Assembly (NCBI RefSeq): GCF_963259705.1
Contig: NC_081841.1
Span: forward strand, 33,693,358-33,757,357
Source of the DNA: Myotis daubentonii
Taxonomy: Eukaryota; Chordata; Mammalia; Chiroptera; Vespertilionidae
Length of the DNA: 64,000 nt
Direction of reading: 5' to 3'
The notes under the pieces were generated by a model, which was not told the DNA's origin, searched no databases, and saw only the letters and a program-made list of their open reading frames with translations. Numbering within the stretch: position 1 is the first letter of the stretch; every line of letters starts with the position of its first letter. Position numbers and translations under genes: made by a program. Shown here in pieces: positions 23,768-35,039 of this stretch.

Positions 23768-24312
23768 CTAGAGGCCCGGTGCATGACATTTGTGCATGGG
23801 GGGAGGGGCCTCAGCCCGGCCTGTACCCTTTCGCAACCAGGGACCCCTTGGGGGATGTCTGACTGCCGGTTTCAGGCCTAAACTGGCAGTCAGACATCCC
23901 TCTCACAATCCAGGACCGCTGGCTCCTAACCGCTCGCCTGCCTGCCTGCCTTATCACCCCTAACCCCTCTGCCTGCCTGACTGATCGCCCCTAACACCTC
24001 TGCCTGCCTGATAATCCCGAACCACTCGCCTGCCTGCCTGATCACCCCTAACTGATCACCTGACTGCCTCATCACCCCTAACCACCTCTGCCTGCCTGCC
24101 TCATCACCCCTAACCACTCACCTGCCTCTCTGGTTGCCCCTAAGCACTTTGCCTGCTTGCCTGATAAACCCTAACTGCTCGCCTGCATGCCTGATCGCCT
24201 CTAACCACTTCTGCCTCAGCCCCCACCACTGCTGTTTTGTCTGGAAGGTCATCCAGATGGTCATTGGCTGTCTGGTCTAATTAGCATATTACACTTTTAT
24301 TATTATAGAAGA
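23768..24312 (-). mobile_element. Complete HeliBat-type Helitron with minisatellite (545 bp)
   Basis: Antisense: A then CTAG (23768-23771), 3' hairpin region gtgcatgacatttgtgcat, and 5' terminus 'attagcatattacac', ending GA (24311-24312) before T. Inside are a separate perfect 16-bp inverted repeat (23852-23867 with 23885-23900) and about ten copies of a minisatellite unit. No protein coding. Confidence 0.92.
23925..24222. repeat. Minisatellite inside the Helitron, unit about 30 bp
   Basis: About ten diverged units of 24-34 bp beginning cctaac and containing 'gcctgcctgcctgatcacc'. The same unit type fills the Helitron at 33703. Confidence 0.92.
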
Positions 24313-24314
24313 TA

Positions 24315-24426
24315 GCCAGGGGTGGGCAAAAGTAGGTTTACATTTGAAATGCAAGTAAATAATACAAATATGAGAATAAACTCTTTCAAATACTCATAAC
24401 TATAACCCTAATTTTGCCCACTCTTG
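24315..24426. mobile_element. Mariner-like MITE (112 bp)
   Basis: Bounded by TA (24313-24314 and 24427-24428). The left end ggtgggcaaaagtaggttta and the reverse complement of the right end agtgggcaaaattagggtta are inverted termini. AT-rich interior, no coding. It sits at the TA directly beside the Helitron end. Confidence 0.8.
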
Positions 24427-24525
24427 TATATATAAATATTTTAACATAAGTATACGTTGAAAACTTGGAGATAAAGAATGGGACAGACTCAAAGATAACT
24501 CTCAGGTACCTAGTTTATGTAATTA

Positions 24526-25072
24526 CTAGTGACCCAGTGCACAGATTCATGCACATTGAAAGGAAATTAATTAGAAGGTGGCCGGTGGGGCGGGACTGGG
24601 CTAGATGGCCCAGACATGCCTTGAGCCAACCTCCTGTGGTCCCTCCCCAGCATCTGCAGAGTGAATGTGGTCCCTCCATCAGGTGCCTCGGCCTGGCCTG
24701 TGGGTATTGGGCCATAACCGGCTCTCTGACATCCCTTGTGGGGTCCTGGAGTACGAGAGGACACTCTACAAAGTTGCTGTCATACAGGGTGTGGAACACA
24801 AATGCAAGTGTGCAGTAAACCAGATTCAGGGCTGACAGTGCCCCGGCAACAACATAACCCATGGCCGAAGGTGGAGTCACACAGTCCCACGAGGAATTGG
24901 GCTCCCTCCTCCCTGGTTTCAGGGTGTGTCACCCGAGAACTGCCGCTGCCAAGTCATTGCAGCTCGGCAGCTCCTGCATTGAGCGTCTGCCCCCTGGTGG
25001 TCAGTGCGCATCATAGAGACTGGTCAGATGGTGGGACGGACACTTAGCATATTAGCCTTTTATATATATAGA
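24526..25072 (-). mobile_element. Complete HeliBat-type Helitron (547 bp)
   Basis: Antisense: A then CTAG (24526-24529), 3' hairpin region 'gtgcacagattcatgcac', and 5' block 'ccccctggtggtcagtgcgc', 'cttagcatattagcctttta', ending GA (25071-25072) before T. GC-rich, non-autonomous. Shares the sub-terminal 'attgaaaggaaattaatta' with 17280. Confidence 0.93.
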
Positions 25073-26166
25073 TTTATACAAGTATAAAAGAAAAACAAAG
25101 CATAGAGAGGTAGAAATAGCTGTCATGGAAAGATAATGAATTTGTTTTGCGATATGATGTATATGAGGTGCCTAAATAATATTCCATTGGACTTATGTTA
25201 CTAGCAGATGGACCCTCCAGCCTGAAGAGATTTTTAGAGGGCATGGTTTGGGGAGTCATTCATTGATGACTGTGAAGTCGATAATCTAGAGAGGATCTGA
25301 ATGAGACAGCTCAAAATCATCTGGGTTACAGTAATAATTGAACAAAGTGCAGAGAAAGAATCTATGAAGAGCAAAGTAAGATACAAATAAAGAAAGTCAT
25401 GATTATAGTGTCAATTAAAACCAACAAAGGGATTTCAATATTGAAGTAGTGACTAATAGTAAAAAATGTAGCAGAAAGAGTAATTCAGATAAAAATAATC
25501 TTGTGAAATTGTTAATTATAAGATAGTTATGATTCTAACAAAAGCGATTCCATTAGAGCAGAGGGTAGGAACCATATTGCAAAAGGTTGAGGACTGAATG
25601 ACAAGCACGAAAAAGGAGAAAGCAGATGTAGACTATTCCTCAGAGAAGTCTGGGTGAGAGTTAGGAGACATTAGAAAGCAGCTGCCTGGGATACATAGGC
25701 TTTATTTAGGTAGCAGACTTTTGAGCATATTTATTGGCTAAAAGGAGCAAACATAAGTTGAAATTTTTTAATGTAGGAAAGAGAGAAACTAAGTAGTGAA
25801 CCAAAACTTTCAGAGGAGACTGAAAGGCAAGCCAGGGGTATAGAGACCAGTTTTGAATGGAAATGACATCTCATCCTTGGGACCAGAGGAACGGAGCTAT
25901 ATAAGTGATATGAGCAAATATGTTTTAGGGAAATGAGAAGGTAAGAAAAATCAGGCCTGATGGGAGAAATGTTCTCAATGATGTAGGCAATGTCATATCT
26001 TAAAAATGAGAGAGATAGAGATTAAGGAAGGGAGCTCAGCAAAGGTAAGGACAGCTGGATGGTCATTATGAGAAATGAAAAATAAAGTAAACCATGGACA
26101 ATTACAAAGAGTGGTAGAAAATGCTAGGGCCTTAGAAATGACCACATAAATCATGATGCCATCAGT

Positions 26167-26170
<4 letters not shown>
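25073..26170. other. Purine-rich unassigned intron
   Basis: A/G-rich, possibly an ancient LINE-derived region, but no family could be fixed. No gene. Confidence 0.4.
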
Positions 26171-26171
<1 letters not shown>

Positions 26172-26202
<31 letters not shown>

Positions 26203-26218
26203 TGTTTTTTTTTTTTTT
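26172..26218. repeat. (GT)n plus T-run
   Basis: About 14 GT units followed by a T homopolymer of about 14. Confidence 0.95.
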
Positions 26219-26219
26219 C

Positions 26220-28526
26220 AGAGTACCAGCTCCCTATAGATGAGAATCAAAAAGGTGAATTCCAGCATACAAGTTGGGGAAGAGGCAGGGATTGTGGGGA
26301 CATCTGCAAACATAGATTATGAGGAAATCAGAGTTGCTATTGACCACAATGGGCTTTAGGCTTTACCTGAGGAAGAGAGGCCTGGAAGGCTTACTACCCT
26401 TAGGAAAATATAGCACTCAAAGAACTAGGGAAACTCCCATGATATCAAGGAGCAGTTTGCATGAGCACTCAAACAGGAAGTCATGGTAAAGACTGTTTAA
26501 AAATACATATGCAAATGTCAACATGAAAGGCAGTTATATGATTTAAGTCAGCACAATTACAAATAAAATGTAAAATCCAAAACTCTTCAAATGTTCCTCA
26601 AGCGTTTATCTTGATGACTCCTACAGTGTTCAAGCACATATCATCTTCAGGGACCAGCTCACCTACCACTGACATTCAGCCACTTTCAGTGGGGAACAGA
26701 GCAGCTGTTTAGAAGCACACAGTGATACTACACAGCAGTTCTGAGAAAATGAAGAATATAATATCCAAATGAGATTACAAGAGGGGTTTGGGTGGGAGGA
26801 TGTAATTACCCAAACTGGAGTTACCAGGATAACAAAGCTGACTTTCCACCATTAACAAGAAGAGGCGTGGGATCTTCAATGACCACTAATAGTCTGTGAT
26901 TTTTCATTTCATGTAACGAAAGTCAATTTGCCAGTTTAGCCTACCCAATGCAATGGTCTTTAGAAAAAAAAAACAACTGCACTCAAATTAAAAATAAAGG
27001 AGTCAATTTATCTTCCAATTAATCTACTAGGAAGACTAAAGAAAATCTCATCGAGAAATACGGGAACATAAAAACACTGCTAAAATTGCAATCCCTGCCT
27101 CTCACTTCCCAATAGTCACATTAGAATCCTATCACCTCTAATTTCATTTGATTCAAGACAAAGACAAAGTAGCCATATTCTTTTAGAACAAAAATGAACA
27201 GCCATGTGGGTTTTTTACATAGTAGTATTCTTCGGCAAAAAGCCACAGAACTTTTTTTAAAAAAATCGTTTCCAAGGATGAAAGTGACTTTGCCAAACAA
27301 AGTGGCTTCAAAACAGGCCTCAAAAATACTAATAGAAAGACAGATGGTTCTACTAAGAGCTTGGCTGCCAAAATTAAAAAAAAAAAGTAGAAAGAAAAGA
27401 GTGATGCTATTGAAGCTGACTGCAAAGTTATCTGATGACTACAAATACTTTTGTCCTACTGCAAGTGCTAACTCTGCCTGGAGGGCTGATACAGCCACAA
27501 CACTCACTTCCCCACATTCCATCCCCCTGGATTGCCACCCCTCCTAAATACAACCTGTCAGTGCCAAGCCCCACAAAACAGCACAAGCACACACTTACTT
27601 GATTCTGACTGACTGCTCCACGGAAGTGAACTATTGCATTGAAGAACTCCTATTTAGGAAAAGACCCACAAGGAAAATTGCTTTTCTTTTCACAACTGCC
27701 TGTCACATTTCTTTTTCTAATTTCTCTTTCCCTCCTCCTCCTCCCTGTCACCAAAGGCCCCTAGGCCCCATGAGGTTAGATTATACAAACTCAATTTGTA
27801 TAAAAAAGGCAAGAAGAGGTGGATATAGTTTTGCCAGGATCCAGAAATAATCCAGTCAAGACATGGTGCAATTTTCTTTCCCAACTACTACTACAATAAT
27901 ACCTACACTTTATTTCCTTCAGGGCAACTGTCATTTCTTTTTAACCAGATTGCTACTGGATATAATAGAAATCGAAATATTATATGGTCACTGACTTTTC
28001 CTTTCAATGGCTCATTTCACTATTTCATTTTTACTTTTGTGTGATGTGTTTATTGTTGGTGTTGTTACTAGGATACAACCACTTTCAAATAATGTAAAAT
28101 TAAGAACTCTGTCACATGAAGGCAATGAAATTTCATTTTTTAATACTATGCAAGTTGAGTTAAATATTCTTTTCTAGTAGTACCCTTTACTTATTTTCAT
28201 AACTAAAGCATTACATTCTTATAAAGTACCATTTTAATATACATAAAACTGATGTCAACCAAAATAAAGACATTTACTATAACAAGAATACATGCTTAAA
28301 CAAAGTATATTGGCTGACTTCAAGAAAAACCTCTCTATTTTAAAAATTGACAATCACTCACTTAAAGGTGGCAAAAATACAGTGTTAAGTGAGAAAGCAA
28401 ATGTGAAACAGTATGGAAAAACACAGCTATTTTATTGGCAAGGGCAATTTTGAGATGAATGACAGAGTTTAAAAACATAATGATTAAAATATCTCAAAGA
28501 ACGTATTATTTCAGATTGCTATAATC

Positions 28527-28528
<2 letters not shown>
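26220..28528. other. Unique intron
   Basis: 2.3 kb without a recognisable mobile element or coding exon. Confidence 0.55.

Positions 28529-28529
<1 letters not shown>

Positions 28530-28585
<56 letters not shown>
28530..28585. repeat. (TA)n microsatellite at a Helitron edge
   Basis: About 28 TA units ending exactly at the A before the Helitron CTAG. Confidence 0.96.
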
Positions 28586-28586
<1 letters not shown>

Positions 28587-28735
28587 TAGAGGCCCAGTGC
28601 ATGAAATTCATGCACTGGGGAAGGGGGGTCCCTCAGTCTGGTCTGTACCCTTAGGGGATGTCTGACTGCCCGATTGCCGATTGGGCCTAAACCAGCAGGC
28701 GGACATCCCTCTTGCAACCTGGGACGCTGTATGCA
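28586..28735 (-). mobile_element. Helitron 3' part
   Basis: CTAG (28586-28589), the hairpin agtgcatgaaattcatgcact, then a body matching the Helitron at 23768 ('ggggatgtctgactgcc', 'acatccctcttgcaacc'). Homology fades by about 28735. May be one end of a composite reaching 29364. Confidence 0.85.
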
Positions 28736-28829
28736 ACAGTGACCATACTTTTCATACAGGTGAAAGGCATCTTGCTGTTGTATGGGCAGCTACATTTTTT
28801 TGCCCTGATTATAAAAAGTAGTACATAAC

Positions 28830-28995
28830 ATGATCCTTCTGAGGCAGTAGTACCATTTTCCCCATCTTATGGGTGGAAAAACTGAAGCAGAGGGAAGTTA
28901 AGTAATTGGCTTTGTCACACAGTTATAAGTATCAGAATCAGGGCTAACCACAAAGTGTGCAAGCCAGAGTCCATGCATGTCATCGCTGCATTATC
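28830..28995 (-). mobile_element. MIR SINE between Helitron parts
   Basis: Antisense MIR core: 'ttttccccatcttatgggtg', 'gaagcagagggaagttaagt', 'ttggctttgtcacacagtta', 'cagaatcagggctaacc'. Fairly well preserved, hence host-like DNA lying between two Helitron segments. Confidence 0.85.
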
Positions 28996-29069
28996 CTGTT
29001 TTTTCAGTGTTAGAGTAACCTTGTCAGGTTTTAATTTTTAAATCTAAGAGACTGTTCCCAATATATAGT

Positions 29070-29364
29070 GTAGGGTCCCTAGGCCTGGCCTGCGATCAGA
29101 GCCATCTGTGGGGTGACTGGCGGGTAGGGTGATTGGGGGGTGGGGGGTACCTGGTGACACCTGCCTTGGCTGGTGGCCTGGCACTGCCCACTGGCTGGCC
29201 CTGTCCCCTGGTTGCAGCTGTAGGTCATCTCCCTCTTGGGGGGCAGATGCTCAATGCAGATGCTCCTGCATTGAGCATCTGCCCTCTGATGGTCAGTGCA
29301 CATCACAGTGACAGGTTGTTCCACCATTCTGTCGATTTGCATATTAGGGTTTTATTATATAGGA
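29070..29364 (-). mobile_element. Helitron 5' part
   Basis: Starts in 'gggtccctaggcctggcctg', which normally lies just inside the 3' hairpin, and ends with the antisense 5' terminus 'tttgcatattagggttttat', ending in GA at 29363-29364 before T. The hairpin and CTAG are absent at its left edge. Confidence 0.85.
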
Positions 29365-29365
29365 T

Positions 29366-29567
29366 ATATTTAATTGATTTCAGAGAGGAAGTGAGAGGGA
29401 GAGAGAGATAGAAACAACAATGATAAGAATCATTGATCAGCTGCCTCCTGCACACCACCTACTGAGGATCAAGCTTGCAACCTGGACATGTGCTCTGACC
29501 CAGAATCTAACCTTGACCTTCTGATTCATAGGTCAACACTCAACCACTGAGCCACACTTGCCAGGCT
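29366..29567 (-). mobile_element. Ves SINE, minus
   Basis: Antisense Ves immediately beside the Helitron 5' end: 'ttgatttcagagaggaagtg', 'gatcagctgcctcctgcac', head ending 'gccacacttgccaggc'. No convincing duplication seen. Confidence 0.88.
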
Positions 29568-29739
29568 ACCCTATATTTCTTAAAGGTAATATTTTATCTA
29601 GCTTGATAGCTGTTATTTGATAAAACCGAAGTCTTTCTTTATAAGGTGACTCTCTGTTTCCTCAAATGTGTGTGACTACATGTATTACTTATGATTTCTG
29701 ACAACAAAACAGCCTGGTTCCTATGGGACTAACTGCTAA

Positions 29740-29935
29740 TAGGTACAGGATTTCTTTTTGAAGTGATAAAAGTGTTCTGGAATTTGTAGTGAAGATTACA
29801 AAACACTGTGAACATACTAAAAGACACTGAATTGTGCACTTTAAAAGGGTGAAATTATGTCATGTGAGCCATCTGTCAATTAAAAAATATATAACCAAAG
29901 AAAAATAAAATTAAAAATAAAGGCTAAGATCACCT
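29740..29935 (+). mobile_element. Old L1 3' UTR fragment
   Basis: 'ctgaattgtgcactttaaaa', 'gggtgaaattatgtcatgtg' and an A-rich tail match a widespread L1 3' UTR. Confidence 0.65.
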
Positions 29936-30049
29936 TAAAAAATATAACATCCCTACTGCCTGAAGTAGGATTGAATGTGATTTGCAATAGTTATATCTCA
30001 TACTAGAAAACTGTTTTATATTTTTATGAAACCCTTGCACATACATTAG

Positions 30050-30210
30050 TTTATATATACTTCATCCAACTCTTGGAGATCAGCAGGTCAAGGGTTGTCA
30101 TTTCCAAAATCATTAATGAGGAAAACTGGTAGAAAAGCACATTATCTGTAGACTTGCACAAGGTCACACTGCCAGCCAAACAAATCCAGATCTTAAATGC
30201 TTTGATTCAT
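30050..30210 (-). mobile_element. MIR SINE fragment
   Basis: Antisense MIR order: 'attaatgaggaaaactggta', 'gacttgcacaaggtcacact', 'gccagccaaacaaatccaga'. Confidence 0.72.
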
Positions 30211-30214
30211 CTTA

Positions 30215-31049
30215 AACATTATAAAACAAAACTATAATTCTTTCAAATAAAAATCCTGATTTACATGAGGAGTAAAGATAAAAACATTGTGACAAAGCTA
30301 ATTCCTGTATATTTTCTCAGCATAAAAAAGGACCACATTTAAATTATCTTTAAAAGATAAATTCTGTTATGTTTTAAGATATTTTTTATAGCAATGGTAT
30401 CATTTTCACCTTTATGTTACATTATATTCCTTTAGGTTTTTGTAAAAAATGTTTATAAATTTTCAATGTGTATACATATTACTTTAATTATCTAAAAATT
30501 GATTGGAAAAATAATAGAACATCATAATGCCTGCCATATAATAAAAGAATATTTAACATGGGCATTGCCATCCTGTGCCAATTGCTTGATAGACCATATC
30601 CTAAAGATTTTAAATTATCTGTATTACCTGTTTTGATAGAAAACAGAATAAAACTTACATTTGATTAAAGAATGATTGAAAATAAAATGTAAAATTTTCA
30701 CTCTGATTTTCATGTAATATTAATATTTACTTCAGAGTTCCCTAAAATCATTACCAATTACTTTGACCTTTATATGTTTTATTTCTTGCTGAAATATCCT
30801 ATAGCACTAGTATTTATTCTATGCAATGAGCATTGGATTATGAAATATTTTAATATTTTCTAGTTCTTGTTTTTGTTAGTTTACAATTCCTCATGGATTT
30901 ATGACTCTTTCTGGACAAGAGCCATTTTATTCTTTAACCCATTCCCCAGTTGGGGACTAGGTGTAGCTGAGAACGTCATCTTAGACACAGGAACTACTTT
31001 TTCTGAAGATCGAGCTTAACTAAATAACATTGCTCTTATGAAGACTATT
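30215..31049. other. Unique AT-rich intron
   Basis: No gene or repeat recognised. Confidence 0.55.
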
Positions 31050-31064
31050 AAAACTCTCCAAGCA

Positions 31065-31298
31065 CCCTAGTCGCTTTGGCTCAGTGGCTAGAGCATTTGG
31101 CTAGAGCCAAAGGGTCCCAGGTTCGATTCCGGTCAAGGGCATGTACCTTGGTTGCAGGCTCCTCCCTGACCTGGGTGCAGGAGGCAACCAATCAATGCGT
31201 TTCTTTCACATCGATCTTTCTCTCTCCCACTATCTCTAAAAGATCAATGGAAAATACCCCCGGGTGAGGATAAACAACAACAAAAACAACAACAACAA
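31065..31298 (+). mobile_element. Ves SINE, plus, with 15-bp target-site duplication
   Basis: Head ccctagtcgctttggctcag, B-box-like ggttcgattcc, a variant body with 'gatcaatggaaaatacccc' and 'gggtgaggataaa', and a CAA-rich tail. Duplication aaaactctccaagca is exact at 31050-31064 and 31299-31313. Confidence 0.95.
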
Positions 31299-31313
31299 AA
31301 AACTCTCCAAGCA

Positions 31314-31620
31314 AAATATATTAATTTATCTTTTGAGTGCCCACTTTCTGCTAGGTACTGTTAGAGTCTGTAGAAATACTGCAGTGAAAAAGACAGACCA
31401 GTACTATGGAAATACAGACAACTACTATGGAAAAAATTAAAGTGAGGTAAGAGAAAAAAGAATGCTGGAATGGCAGTTACAAGTTTAAATATGGAATCAA
31501 TGATATGGTGACATAAATAAAGAACTGGAAGAAGTGGGACAATAAACCTCTCAGTTATCTCAGGAAAAGTGTTCTGAGCGATTGGAAGAGAGATGCTAAA
31601 ATCCTAAGGTAAGAGTGCAC
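31314..31620 (-). mobile_element. L2 LINE fragment
   Basis: Antisense L2: 'ttttgagtgcccactttctg', 'ctaggtactgttagagtctg', 'aatactgcagtgaaaaagac', then 'ctcaggaaaagtgttctgag'. Confidence 0.68.
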
Positions 31621-31624
31621 ATAC

Positions 31625-33365
31625 TGTGGTCAACATTGCTTCTTTCTTCTTTCTATCTGTGTTCCATATAATTATCCCATTAGGTTGAAATTATTTGTGT
31701 CTGTTTCCATGGCCAAGCTGCCTTCAGGGCAGGACACAGCTCACTCATTTTGGTATCTGCAATACCGAGATTAATGCCCATTTAAAGAGCTATTTACTAT
31801 TAGAAAAGTCTACTCATGTTTTAAGCTTATTTTCTTCTTAAAATAGTAACTAGTTTATTAAAACATTCCTTTTATACAGTGAATCACAGGTCTTATTGCA
31901 CTTTCATTCATGATTCAAGATTTTTCTCAAAAAATATCCTGATGCCATTTTTATCACCCCATCCTTACCTCTCTCAGACCCTAGTTTTAGTGTCAATTAT
32001 GCGAACATAGGTGTTGTGCACTTTGTTGTTTCTCAGAAGATGAGAGGAATAAGAACTCTGATGTGTCCTTATGGAAATACACCCAGAAATGTAGTTAGGT
32101 TTTACTTATGATAAAATTGCAAATAAAAAAGTTTAGAAAATAAGTTCAAATGTGAGACATTGTGTGTCATTAAATACACTTCAACTATTGGCTATCTCAG
32201 TTATCAGCAATAGAAAACAATGGGACTTAATGGTATGGAAACACCTGAAGAACTCAGCTTAATTTATAGATATAACCTTACAGGTGTTAAAAGAGAAAGA
32301 AACACACACACACACACTCACGTGTGTGACTAAGAAAAGTCAAGTAGTTATACCCTTAAACTCTAAACATTACTCTTCTTTTGTTTAAGAAAGTAACTGT
32401 GATTCAACCACTTGCATTTCTTTTGTTTCAACTTTTCCCCGTGCCTAATTTCAGTTTTTTAGCTAGCAGGTGCTAGATTGGTGTGAATGGCTAGTGTATG
32501 GGGATTTGTTTGCTTGTAGCATGCAGAGTATACTGAGTCAGGAATGAACATATTGTATATGTGGGAAAAAGCCTTAAGGCAACATGCCTGCAAACAAAAA
32601 TGAAAATAATATTCAGACATCTCCCCCAAATGCAACCATGGGAAGGACATGTTAATGTCTAGTTTCATTCCTTAGGATGTGAAGAATCCATGCTCTTTGA
32701 GTAATAATAGATGCTGCCTTACAGTCAATGTTGGAACCTGGTATTCAGATGCTTGTGTAACTCTACAGTATATGAGGACACTAACTGTAAGCCACTCACT
32801 AGAACATTTGTCACTGAAAATAAAACGTGTGAAATTACCAGAAAGGGCATGGTAGATGTTTCTTAAGCTAAAAAATGTGAAATATTTTTTGCAATTGGAC
32901 AAACCATTGAATACAGCATCAATTATATAAAAATTTTTAAATCGTTAGTCAAGAAGGATTAACATATAACACACCATAGTACATATATTCAATATAAGGA
33001 ATTGTACCTTACTTGCAACAATCTATGTAAATACAGCTAATTTTATTACTTGGCAAATTTACTTGATACTTTCTAGCAAAAAGCACTGTAACTTGCCTAC
33101 ACATAATGACATTATTTAAATAAAGATGGATTATGCAATACCATGGATATTTACTGTCTCATTGATTTAAAAAAATTATTTTAGTCATCAAAATTGTGAC
33201 AATTCTGGTTTTATATGGCTGCTTTATTAGACACAGGGATAATATGGATTATATAAATTCTTTCCATCTTCCTGTCCTTTCTCAAAAGTAATTGATAAAT
33301 GATTGTTAATGTTAATACGTATTCTCACTAAGCTTCTCTCATGATGCACTTTTTTTTTCCATGAT
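31625..33365. other. Unique AT-rich intron
   Basis: Only a short CA run (32302-32318) stands out. Confidence 0.55.
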
Positions 33366-33369
33366 GACC

Positions 33370-33538
33370 TTTGCACAATTCTATTTTCACTCTACAAATT
33401 CACAAAAATCCTCCACCCCCATTTACAGGTGTGGAAAGTGAGTCATGCCTAAAGTCAGAAAGCTGGCAAGTAAAAGAACTAGAATTCAAATCTAGGCAAC
33501 CTGGCTACAAAGCAGGCATTTAACCACTGTGCTTTAAA
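33370..33538 (-). mobile_element. MIR SINE fragment
   Basis: Antisense MIR: 'cccccatttacaggtgtgga', 'gaactagaattcaaatctag', 'gcatttaaccactgtgcttt'. One of the better preserved copies. Confidence 0.82.
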
Positions 33539-33833
33539 GTCACCTAAATAAAGAGCATAGTGTTTTTAAATAAGTCTCACCATATCAAAATAAATTATAA
33601 CTTGAATGAAAAAAAATTTTATGACCAAAACTTTGAGTAACAAAGTTTAAAACTAACTATATAAACACATTTTTTAAAGTGTAATGGAGACAGTATTAAA
33701 TACTAGAGGCCCGGTGCACAAAATTTGAGCACCAGAGCGGGGGGCGGGGGTGTGCCTCAGACCAGCCTGCACCCTCTCCAATCTGGGACCCCTCAGATAT
33801 CCCTCTCACAATCCAGGACTGATGGCTCCTAAC

Positions 33834-34302
33834 CACTCACCTGCCTGCCTGCCTGATTGCCCCTAACGGCTTCTGCCTGCTAGCCTGTTCATCCCCTAAC
33901 CCAGCCGTGGGCAAACTACTGCCCGCAGGCCGGATCCGGCCCATTTGAAATGAATAAAACTAAAAAAAAAAAAAGACCGTACCCTTTTATGTAATGATGT
34001 TTACTTTGAATTTATATTAGTTCACACAAACACTCCATCCATGCTTTTGTTCCGGCCCTCCGGTCCAGTTTAAGAACCCATTGTGGCCCTCGAGTCAAAA
34101 AGTTTGCCCACCCCTGCCCTAACTGCTCCCCTGCCAGCCTGATTGACACCTAATTGCTCCCCTGCCAGCCTGATGCCCCCCAACTGCCCTCCCCTGCTGG
34201 CCCAATCGCCCCCAACTGCCTTCCCCTGCCAGCCCGATGGCCCCTAATTGCCCTCCCCTGCCGGCCTGATTGCTCACAACTGCCCTCCCCTGCCGAGACC
34301 CG
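33834..34302. repeat. Helitron minisatellite split by the hAT MITE
   Basis: Units of about 30 bp beginning cctaac or ccaac, with 'tgcccctgccagcctgat'-like cores: two to three before the MITE and about six after. Related to 23925-24222. Confidence 0.88.
33902..34116 (-). mobile_element. hAT MITE (215 bp)
   Basis: Termini CAGCCGTGGGCAAAC and GTTTGCCCACCCCTG are inverted repeats starting CAG. An 8-bp hAT duplication flanks it: ccctaacc (33894-33901) and ccctaact (34117-34124). It includes 'ggccggatccggcccattt' and an A-run of 13. Non-autonomous. Confidence 0.93.
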
Positions 34303-34654
34303 CCTTCTTAGCCAGGACCTGCCTCCTCTGCAAGAGGCAGCAGAGATGCCACAACCAGCCTCCTCTGCACCTCAAGGAGCCACAGGACCCCTAGGCTCAC
34401 CCCGCAGAGCGGTTGCGGGGCCCTGCCTCCGCTGTGCGCATGGCCAGCTTGTGGTGGCCATTTTGTGACGGCTCCTGCACAAACCCAGGACAATCAAAGG
34501 GGAATATATCCTTAGTAAAATATGAGTTTTTTAAAATAATAATAAAAAAACATTGCAATTAAGACAAGCATGCCAGAATGTTTCTATAACAGTTTTTTGG
34601 GAAAAAAGTACCACAAATACAAAAAAACCCCACCCTGATGATGGTGATGATGAT

Positions 34655-34800
34655 TCTTTGACAGATATTTATGGATGCCTACAATGTACCAGATATTTTC
34701 CCAGGTACTGGGAAAACTACAGTAAGAAAAACAAACAAACAAAACATTAAAACCCTTGATTTCATGGGGGTTTACATGCTACTATTATGAAATACTAATG
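34655..34800 (-). mobile_element. L2 LINE fragment
   Basis: Antisense L2: 'gatgcctacaatgtaccaga', 'caggtactgggaaaactaca', then 'catgggggtttacatgct'. Confidence 0.68.
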
Positions 34801-35039
34801 GTGATATAATTCCATTTTTCAACCACAGACCTTGTATCACTTGGGTCTGGGATTCAAGCTTCCTATATGATCAGTGAAACCCAAAGCAACAAATTCAAAA
34901 ATAAGTGCTTTGTATTGCTTCCTGTAACCTGGCAGAATAATCCAGTCATGTAGACCAGCAGCACCAATTTAGACACTGATTTCCCATAGATTAAGTTCAA
35001 CCAAATGTAAGCTCACAAAAACTTGAGAAATGAAAATAA

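Larger units (their letters stand above)
33703..34500 (-). mobile_element. Large Helitron, 5' end missing, with nested hAT MITE
   Basis: A then CTAG (33703-33706), 'gcccggtgcacaaaatttga' hairpin region, then a minisatellite-rich, very GC-rich body. The 5' block (catattag, then tata-GA) is not found; homology ends about 34500. A hAT MITE interrupts it at 33902-34116. No coding. Confidence 0.82.

Noticed and set aside
23925..24222. CRISPR-like regular repeats
   Set aside because: Units are diverged and directly tandem, with no unique spacers, in a vertebrate genome; this is a minisatellite.
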